64,000 bases of DNA from Roridomyces roridus (Eukaryota > Basidiomycota > Agaricomycetes > Agaricales > Mycenaceae): NCBI GenBank assembly GCA_029378245.1, contig JARKIF010000004.1:3472001-3536000 (forward strand). The letters are read 5' to 3'. The notes under the pieces are model-generated. The model did not search any database. It saw nothing but the letters and a program-made list of their open reading frames with translations, and was not told the origin of the DNA. Position 1 is the stretch's first letter. The number at the start of each line of letters is the position of its first letter. This document shows positions 56,301-64,000 of the stretch, piece after piece. Made by a program: the position numbers and the translations under genes.

Positions 56301-59300
56301 ATGCAGACGCCACTCGTCAACGCGGAATCGCATGCTCAGAGGTACTCCCCTCTTCCGTGCACAGCATTCCCGACTAATCAGCTCCCAGATATGCACTCTT
56401 CCTCTACGCCAACTGCATCGCGTTGGGCTCCGCGCTGCTGCTGCTGGGGCACGTCCTTTGTAGGCGCAACTCCAAATTATACGGGCACCAAAAACCCCGT
56501 GCATTCCTCGGGACTATACGCTTAGCCAGCTGTCTCGTCCTTACATGTATCGCGGCACTTCAGTGGTCCTTGCGCCCCGAATTAGAGCCTTTCACATCTC
56601 TTCTGACCTTCGTGCGTCACAGTTGTCCAGCACTTCCACTTCCAACTAATGCCCATTAGATTTACGCGTCGATCCTGAGCGGCCTGGCCCTCGCATTCGC
56701 CTCCTGGGCCCGTGCATTCACCATTCACCTCAACATCATCCTAGGCATTCAGACGGCGGTGTACTTCTACCGAGACATCTACCCTCTGACAACATTTACC
56801 AAGCACCCCGTCGACAACGAAGGCGCCCTCCTGTGGGTGAAGATCGCGCTCCTATTCACAGCAGGCATCCTGGTGCCTCTCATGGAGCCACAACCATACA
56901 TCCCCGTCGATCCCTCCGTGAGCTCCACTTCTCTCCGTTCACTGTGCATGCTAACTGGACTCGCAGAACCCCATGCCACCAAATGAAGAACAAACCGCCT
57001 CCATCCTCTCCTTGTACGTGTTCTCCTTCCTCGACGGGCTCATCTATTCCGCCTACGCCAAGAGCAAGCGAAAGGAGGAATTTGCGTACGAAGACCTCCC
57101 TCCGTTGGCCGACTACTCGCATGCGGAGTATCTCAAGAAACGGAGCTTCCATGTGCGTTTCATCTCTTTCTTTCTTCCGAACGCGTCACGAATATCGAAT
57201 AGAATGTGGACGAGTTCAGCGGGGCACCAAAACGCCACCTCTTCTTCGGACTGCTCAAAACCTTCCGGTTTCGACTGGTCATCGCCTTTGTGGTATGTCC
57301 GCTCTCCTCAGCTCATACTGTACACTCAATTTAAGCACAGTATATGCTCCTATGCGTCCCCGCTGACTACCTGGGCCCACTGGGTATCAACCGCCTCCTC
57401 GCCTACGTCGAATCCCCTGCCGACGCGATGGTGCGTCCTTGGGTGTGGGTCGTGACCATCTTCCTTGGCGCGGGATTGGCCTGTTTGTTGAATGAAGGTA
57501 TGTCTTGCTCGCCTCGTTGACTGGCGCTACACTAACTGATTCACGCAGCCTATGTGTCGACGATGTACATCGTCATGATCGAAGCGGAAGCCATACTCGT
57601 GTCTCTCGTATTCGAGCACGCGTTACGCATCCGCGTGAAAGCCTCTCCGTCCTCTGCGTCCGACACCCCTTCCGAATCCGACGACAAACAGGATTCAAAA
57701 CCCGACAGCAGTAATCTCATCGGCCGGATCAATAACCTGATCGCCACGGATGCGATCATGGCTGCCAATAAAGGCAAGGATATACTGCGGATTGCGCTCT
57801 ATGCACCTGCGTCGTTTGTTCTTGGGACCTATTTCCTGTATCAAATCTTGGTGTGTGATTCTATCTCTCTTCTTGCTGTCTGTTGAATGATTGCGTGTAG
57901 GGATGGAGGTATATCTGTTTCTTTTGTCCTGCAGCAATCAACGGATTGACTGACGCACTCACAGTGCTTTCGTCGGCCTCGGACTCATGCTCCTCCTCAC
58001 GCCCGTCCCAGGCCTCGTCGCCAAGCTAACCCGGAGCGCCAAGATCCAGCAATTGAAAGAGACGGATGCGAGAGTGCAAAAAGTCACCGAGAGTACGTTC
58101 CTCCGTCCTCCCCTTTCCCTGAATCTTGAACGATTCCTGTTACAGCAATGAATGTCCTCCGAATGATCAAGCTCTTTGGTTGGATGGCTTTTTCCGAGCG
58201 GGAGGTTGACGAGAAGCGCGAGAGGGAGCTCGTTTGGGTGGCACGCGCGCAGTTGTTGAATGTGTTTAATGTGATCATTGGGTGTGTTATCCGTTCGTTC
58301 TTTCCGACCGACAGCTGAATGTTTTGCAGCAAGGTGCTCCCGACGATTAGCATGCTCGCGACATATGCTGTCTAGTACGTGACTTCCTTCCCGCATTTCT
58401 ACGTTGGCTGACGGTTGGATAGCGTTCGTATCCCTTCTCTTACCCTTTCCCCAGAGATCCTGACGACGTCAGGCCGGCGTGATGAAACAACCGTTGACTC
58501 CTTCAATCGTTTTTAGCTCCATCGCGGTATTCGATTCCCTCGGCTTCAAGTGCGTTTGTTTCTTTTCTTGCTCACTGTCAAGTCTGATCGGCACCTTGCA
58601 GAGTCCGTGTGTTCTTGTTTTATCTGAACAACACCATTACGGGCAAGGTGTCCCTCGACCGGATCAATTCGTTTTTGAACGAGGTTTGTCCGTAGTTGCA
58701 CGTATCCTAGTCCGATACTCAGACGATCGCAGACCGAGTTGCTGGATGTATTCAATGCACCGCACCCAGATAATCCCGAGCGCGGTGATGTTATTGGATT
58801 CCATAACGCTACTTTCACGTGGGCGAACGACGGCGCTGACCAACGGCAATTCAAGCTACGGGTCGACGATTTGGTTTTCCGTCCAGGGATCAACATCATC
58901 ACTGGACCGAGTGCGTCGGGAAAAAGTTCACTGTTGATGGCGTTGCTTGGTGAGCGGTCTTTTCCACAATCGCTCTCTGCACATAGTATCAAATGACCTG
59001 CAGGTGAAATGCACTTTATCGCCAACTCCGATTCCGACTCGTGGTTCCACCTGCCTCGGACCCCCGGCGTGGCCTACTGCGACCAAACCTCGTGGATACT
59101 CAACGATACCATCCGCGCCAACATTCTATTCGGCCAACCCCTCGACGAAGAGCGCTACCGCAAGGTTCTGCATCAATGCGCACTGGAGCCGGATCTCAAC
59201 TTATGGGAGGCGGGTGATTTGAGTGAGGTTGGGGAGCGTGGGTTGACGCTTAGCGGCGGACAGCAGGCGAGGGCGAGTTCTCCTTCCTTCATTTTAATGC

Positions 59301-62300
59301 TCTCGGGGGATGTTTGACCGACCTTGTGATATAGGTGGCGTTGGCGCGCGCGGTTTATTCCAGTGCCCAAATTCTACTCTTTGACGACGTGCTTGCGGCG
59401 CTCGAGTACGTTGTTCTCTCTTGTGTCTTCAACTTCGATTGACTCCTATATCAGCGTTCACACGTCACTTTGGATTGTGCGCAAGTGTCTTACCGGGGAT
59501 CTTATGGCTGGGAGGACCGTTGTTTTGGTCGTGAGTGCCTTCATGATCAATCTTCTCGCAGCGGACGAATAACGTCATCAAGACCCACAACGTGGATATC
59601 GTTGCCCCGATTGCCAACTATCACGTCCAGATGCGTAACGGCACCGTATGGGAGCAGAGTGCCACTGAACCATCGAATACATACATCGACATTCCCGCGG
59701 AGTTGTCACCAGAAAAACCCGAGGGTGAAGCAGAGGTGAAAGCAGAAGTCGGGGGGAAGCTAATCGTCTCAGAGGAAGTCGCCATCGGACACGTGTCTTG
59801 GAAAGCCAGTGCGTATTCTAGTCTTCTTCTTCTTTCCGAGATGTTAATTTGTTTCAAGTGAAACCGTACTTTATTGCACTCGTCGGAAACCGCACGCTCC
59901 TCCTCCCGCTTGCGTACGCCTGCTGTCTTTTTGGCGCCCACAGCGCCACCGCGCTGCAAAAGTACTACCTCGGCGTCAAGTGGAGTGGTTTGTACGAAAC
60001 CCACGATCCGTCGGAGATCTCCGTTCCCTAGTGAGTTGCCTTACTTTCTACCCCTTGTGCTGACGCTGCCGCAAAAGTCATCTTGGGGTATACAGTGAGT
60101 ACTTTGTAACTAGGATTCACTCAGCTCACCGCATAAATACCAGCTTCGATCATGCTGGTGGCCCTCGTCTTCACTTGCCTCGATTCGATTCTTTTCATGT
60201 TCGGCGCAATCCGTGGCTCGCGGGCCGTGCATAAATCCCTCATGGCGTCCGTCCTTCAGACTACACTGAGGTGATCCCCCTTCCCTTCTTCACCCTGCTT
60301 GACTGAGACGCGTATAAATTAGATGGTTGGATACCACGCCCGTGTCACGGATAATCGCGCGCTGCACAGCCGATGTTTCAGCTCGTCAGTCGCCCGTCGT
60401 TCCCCTAATCCTCGACTCACTCCTTCCAAAAGTGGACGGCATGCTCCCTGGGATGTTCAAAGACACGATGAATGTTTCATCACTGATGCTCGTCGAGCTG
60501 GCTTCCATCGTCCTTGTCGTCCCGCAGCTTCTGGTGTTTGGACTCTTCGTTGCGGTTTGCGGGTACTACGTGGGGCAAGTACGTCACATTCACCCCTAGC
60601 TCGAATTCCGTGCTGATGGGATGAAGATATATTTGTCGGCACAGCTCGGCGTGAAACGGCATGTCTCCAATGCAAAAGTAAGCTGGTTATTCGCTTAGTA
60701 TTAACCGCTTTCTAATTCCTCGCCAGGCTCCCATCTTGGCTCAGTATGTCGGATCCGCGCATATATCCCATCTCTCACAATCACTTCAGTTCTGGAGCAG
60801 CCGTCGGCGGACTCGGTATGATTTCATATTCCTCCCTCTTTTTTTAAAATCCAACATCTATCTCACAGTCTCGGTTCGCGCCTACGCCGCCCAACAATCC
60901 TTTATCTCCCAAAACCTCACGCGGCTCGACAACTACAGCCGCACCATCCGACCGTACGAGAACCTGATGAATTGGTGTTCCGCACGTCTCGACATCCTCG
61001 GGGGCTGCTTTGAAGCTGCGCTCGCTGCGTATATGGTCTATTTCAGCTCGTATGGAGCGGCTGAAATTGGGTTTTGCTTGGCCCAAGCTGCTGCGTGTGA
61101 GTTCACTTTGTTTTCTCTCCTTTTGGAAAGGTTGATGAGATCGGGATTTAGTCTCGAACCAGATACTCTGGTTTGTGTATTCGGCGAATGAATTCGAGTT
61201 GGCTGGTGAGTGACCTCCTTACTAACTTTTCCACCGAACGCTAATAGATGACAAAGCCAACTCGCTCGAGGTACGCAACTGACATGGCCCTGACGTCAGG
61301 TCCTAACATCTGCCAGCGTATCCAAGCCTACGTCGAGGCCGACAAGGAGCCCGCCCCAACCGAATCCGGCAAACCTCCTGCTTACTGGCCGGCGAGCGGC
61401 GACCTACGTGTGGAGAATCTCTCAGCGCGCTATTCGGTCGATGGACCGAAAGTCCTGGAGGGTGTTTCCTTCCGTATTCGCTCTGGCGAGCGAGTCGGTG
61501 TTGGTACGTGCTTGTTGTCGTTGCCCTTTAATTGGCTGATGGGCCACATAGTGGGACGCACTGGTTCCGGAAAGGCGAGTTTGTTGCGAGCGAAAAGCCA
61601 CATATTTATATCGTCCCACAGAGCTCTCTGACACTCTCGCTCTTACGATGCATCCCCACTGAAGGGACGGTCTATTTTGATGGACTCCCGACCACTGGCA
61701 TCAACCTCGACGCCCTGCGCGGCAACCTCACGATTATCCCGCAAATGGTACGTTTCCCTTTCATCTACTCTCCTCAAGCACATCAAACACCTTGCCCGCA
61801 AGCCCGAGCTTCTCAACGCCACACTCCGCCGGAACCTCGACCCGTTTGAACAACACGACGACCAGACGCTCAATGATGCGTTACGTGCGGCTGGGTTGTT
61901 CTCACTGCAAGAAGGTAGCGAAGAGCCACAGAGATTCACCCTTGATAGCAATATCGCCGCCGGGGGAGGGAATATGTCTGTCGGAGAGCGCCAGATCGTG
62001 GCGTTGGCGAGAGCCCTGGTGCGTATCTGTTCCGTCTTCATGTCGCGCCGGTGACTTGATCGGTGAACAGGTCCGGAAGAGCAAGGTTTTAATCTTGGAT
62101 GAAGGTCTGTCTTCATTTCATCTCTTGTCTACAAGGTGGATGCTCACTTTTTGTTGAAGCTACTTCGGCGATCGGTACGTCTGATTGTGTAATAATGGAC
62201 TGCCCTGAGAACCGCGTCAGATTACAAAACCGACGCCATCATTCAAAAGACTCTGCGCACCGAGGTCAGCAAGGATACGACGCTCTTGATCATAGCCCAT

Positions 62301-62577
62301 CGACTTCAGGTGCGTTCTTAATCAATGCGCGTCTCACAAGTAAAGATTGAATGCATTCGTAGACCATCATGGATGCAGATCAGATCGTGAGTGGTCTACT
62401 CTCGTCAACTCCAGCACGTAATCTAATACACCCCACAGTTGGTCCTCGATTCTGGGCGTCTGGTCGAATTCGGCACCCCGAAGGAACTCATCGGCAAGGA
62501 GAACGGCAAGCTGCGGGCATTGATTGATGAATCTGCGGATCGGGATTTACTGGTCGCGCAGGCAAATGGAATATGAG
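56301..62577 (+). CDS. full-size ABCC (MRP/Ybt1-type) ABC transporter, more than 20 introns
   Basis: From MQTPLVNAESHAQ (start uncertain) the gene encodes N-terminal helices (RYALFLYANCIALGSALLLL). The first membrane domain follows (YMLLCVPADYLGPLGINRLL, LYAPASFVLGTYFLYQILGW, KVLPTISMLATYAV), then nucleotide-binding domain 1: Walker A GPSASGKSS, Q-loop YCDQTSW, signature LSGGQQAR, Walker B ILLFDDVLAALD. Domain 1 has Asp for the catalytic Glu and Asn for the switch His. A second membrane domain follows (LPLAYACCLFGAHSATALQK onwards). Domain 2 has GRTGSGKSSL, MSVGERQ, LILDEATSAID and IIAHRLQTI, so it should be the active ATPase site. It exports organic anions, conjugates or peptides across the plasma or vacuolar membrane. 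Two introns use GC donors, one exon is 8 nt, and one junction (58375-58480) could not be closed in frame. Confidence 0.85.
57901..57908 (+). other. 8-nt micro-exon of the ABC transporter (GGATGGAG)
   Basis: Bounded by a TGCGTGTAG acceptor and a GTATAT donor. It joins CAA ATC TTG to T GCT TTC and gives QIL-GWS-AFVGLGLM, a well-conserved sequence in this transporter family. Without it the frame breaks. Confidence 0.8.
59273..59334 (+). other. GC-AG intron in nucleotide-binding domain 1
   Basis: Donor GCGAGT directly after LSGGQQAR and acceptor ATATAG. Splicing here gives the family-typical LSGGQQARVALARAVYS. The only nearby GT donor would shift the frame. Confidence 0.75.
61575..61621 (+). other. 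GC-AG intron splitting the Walker A motif of nucleotide-binding domain 2
   Basis: Donor GCGAGT after GGA AAG and acceptor CCCACAG. Splicing gives GRTGSGKSSLTLSLLRC. Reading through would replace the Ser/Thr after the Walker Lys with Ala and lose the following helix. Confidence 0.8.
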
Positions 62578-62926
62578 TGTAGCCGTAGAGTAGGATTCGT
62601 TACTTCTACATCGTGAATGTTTAAGGGCGTTGTCTGCGGCCAAGATCGCGACCAACTGCTCCCCTGAATGTAGTTAAGTGTCCGGATCAGTGCAACTGAA
62701 CACTAGGACTCGGGTCTGAGGCGGTCTCGTGTGCATTTTTGTGGCCCTGTTGTCACTGGGCACGAGATCCATATTGGAAAGTTGGACTGTCAGTGGGCAA
62801 ATCGGAATCGAACGTCAAGTATTCAGTGTGTTGACGACCTCCAACTCTGCGGTTGCCAAGATGACCCTGGATAATAGGACTCGCCTTTGGAGCTTACAGC
62901 CCATGTCGGAGCAGTTCTCTGGTGTT

Positions 62927-62941
62927 CCCGTTCGAATCGGG
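62927..62941 (+). repeat. T-arm-like 15-mer CCCGTTCGAATCGGG
   Basis: About 350 bp past the ABC transporter stop. A TTAACTTTTTGG run follows within 20 nt and may also mark the edge of the next element. Confidence 0.5.
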
Positions 62942-62956
62942 AGAGAGTTAACTTTT

Positions 62957-63930
62957 TGGCGGGTCAAATTGGCTTGCGCCCGCGCAAACTGGCTTGTATC
63001 GGGCGGGGGCGGGGATTTTGGTGTGATCACCCGCCCCCGCCCGGCTGATTGGCGTGCACGCCAATTTGTTGGCTTGGCAAGCCAATTTGTCGCCTCGTGC
63101 CAAGCCAAATTTTGAGACTGGCTTGTGCATTTCGTGAGTCTCAGAGATGATGTATTCCCATTCTGACTGCACAGGATGCATCCCACAATGTCCCCCTGGA
63201 TGCCCAGACCCTTTTTGCTGTGTAAATTGTCGCCGTGATTCATATCCAGCTTGACGGCGACAAGTCGTACCGAGTAGCATTCGCAAATCGCACCCGCCGG
63301 TTGGCTTGCGGGGCACAGTCAGCTCGTTGAATTCCCTTGAATTCCCTCCCGTGCCAGGACCCGTGCAAAATGTGTCCGAGCGACGTAGAAATACGATCAC
63401 ACATGTTGAGTACTATACCTGTCGAATAACATCCCAAACAAACATCGAATTTAGCCAATTTTTTCTTCGATGTACTCAGTTGAGTTGTGTGATGTATCCC
63501 AGAGTCGAAGAGGCCAACCCGGACCTTTGATCTTGCTCACTGCGTGGTTGAGATGAGCACCTCCGTGAGAGACAGCAGTTCCAACCCAAGATTATGACTG
63601 AAAATGCTTCAGGGAGTTGAATGAGGTCCTCACATGTCCCAATACACCCACAACTCCGGATGAAATTTTGTATTCATGCTTCACAACCCACAAGCCAATT
63701 TGCCTGATGCCATCACACGGGGCGGGGACTGGCTTGTGGCCGAGTTTTGACACGTTGGCGAAGCAGCGCAGCTATTATTGAGCCATTGAGGGTTTGAGTA
63801 GTCTTCTGAGCTATGTAAGATACCAATATTCTTGATTTGAGCCACGCAATGGCCATATTGAACTTCTCAATTGCCATCACAAGCCAGTTTGTCGTCTGCC
63901 ATCAAATGGGCGGGTACATGGACTCTATGC
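62957..63930. mobile_element. repeat element rich in CAAGCCAA/TTGGCTTG words
   Basis: Copies or close variants of TTGGCTTG or CAAGCCAA(A/T)TTG occur at least ten times, densely at 62967-63125 and again near 63302, 63690, 63730 and 63878. At 63010-63050 there is a GGGCGGGGGCGGGG / CCCGCCCCCGCCC inverted pair. Palindromic subterminal words on this scale resemble the DNA transposons and MITEs elsewhere in the window. The outer ends are not defined and the element may run past the right edge. Confidence 0.5.
63147..63254 (+). CDS. possible 35-residue cysteine-rich micro-ORF
   Basis: ATG at 63147 to TGA at 63252-63254. The product has eight Cys in 35 residues, in an arrangement including CTGCIPQCPPGC and CCVNC. 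Such spacing suits metal binding or the Cys cluster at the N-terminus of a transposase-type protein. There is no further support: no upstream promoter, and it lies inside a repeat element, so it may be one exon of a larger gene or chance. Confidence 0.25.
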   Translation: MMYSHSDCTGCIPQCPPGCPDPFCCVNCRRDSYPA

Positions 63931-64000
63931 AGCTATGGATGTTAGAACACATGAATCGCCTCGGAGGACACTCTTGGATGGATAACAGGGTCCGGCAGCA

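Noticed and set aside
22590..62941. Functional tRNA genes at the T-arm-like motifs
   Set aside because: For the copies tested by hand (for example 35913 and 40228) no acceptor stem, D-arm or anticodon arm can be paired at the right distances.
1..64000. CRISPR arrays, operons, ribosome-binding sites or prokaryotic terminators
   Set aside because: The DNA is eukaryotic with short spliceosomal introns. No regularly spaced identical repeats with unique spacers were seen.

Overview
This is nuclear DNA from a filamentous fungus, most likely a mushroom-type basidiomycete (Agaricomycetes). Protein-coding genes are split by many very short introns (about 45-70 nt). The gene content also fits: fast-diverging F-box/LRR-type proteins, a DUF6533-like membrane protein, an EI24/Rrt8-type lipid-droplet protein, a TEA/ATTS transcription factor, and Tnp2-like and related transposases of the kind that litter agaric genomes. 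No prokaryotic, organellar or viral genome features were seen. All functional names rest on reading translations by eye; no database search was run.

Layout. (1) 0-23.6 kb is a transposon graveyard. A zinc-finger-bearing transposase gene (about 2.5-9.0 kb) is broken by a 1.84-kb TA-flanked element and by one nonsense codon. A second, Tnp2-type transposase gene (15.7-21.7 kb) is split by four insertions: a 130-bp piece, a 624-bp inverted-repeat element, a hAT-type MITE and a solo LTR. Removing them restores one open frame. Between the two lie a multi-intron unknown gene (9.5-11.4 kb) whose stop codon is now supplied by an inserted LTR, and a small gene with an in-frame TGA. Several insertion boundaries are defined to the base by target-site duplications. 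(2) 23.9-43 kb is mostly ordinary gene space: an SDR oxidoreductase, a second TA-flanked element, a DUF6533-like protein, a small calycin-like conserved protein flanked by two diverged copies of a 0.5-kb block, an EI24 protein, a TEA-domain regulator, an F-box protein and a secreted carboxylesterase. (3) 45-62.6 kb is gene-dense: a decayed gene, a small tail-anchored protein, an F-box protein, a LURP-one protein, an alpha/beta hydrolase, a GPI-type GH16 glucanase, a GNAT acetyltransferase and a full-size ABCC transporter. The transporter has an 8-nt micro-exon and two GC-AG introns. (4) 62.9-64 kb starts another repeat element, rich in CAAGCCAA words, that runs off the window.

A recurring signal outside the genes is a near-palindromic 15-mer of the type CCCGTTCGATTCGGG. 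It has the exact geometry of a tRNA T-arm, is usually followed about 25-45 nt later by a T-run, and occurs at 15 or so intergenic sites on both strands. It may mark a dispersed tRNA-derived SINE-like family. The genes in the window do not form an obvious pathway; they look like independent housekeeping, regulatory and secreted-enzyme loci between waves of transposon insertion.
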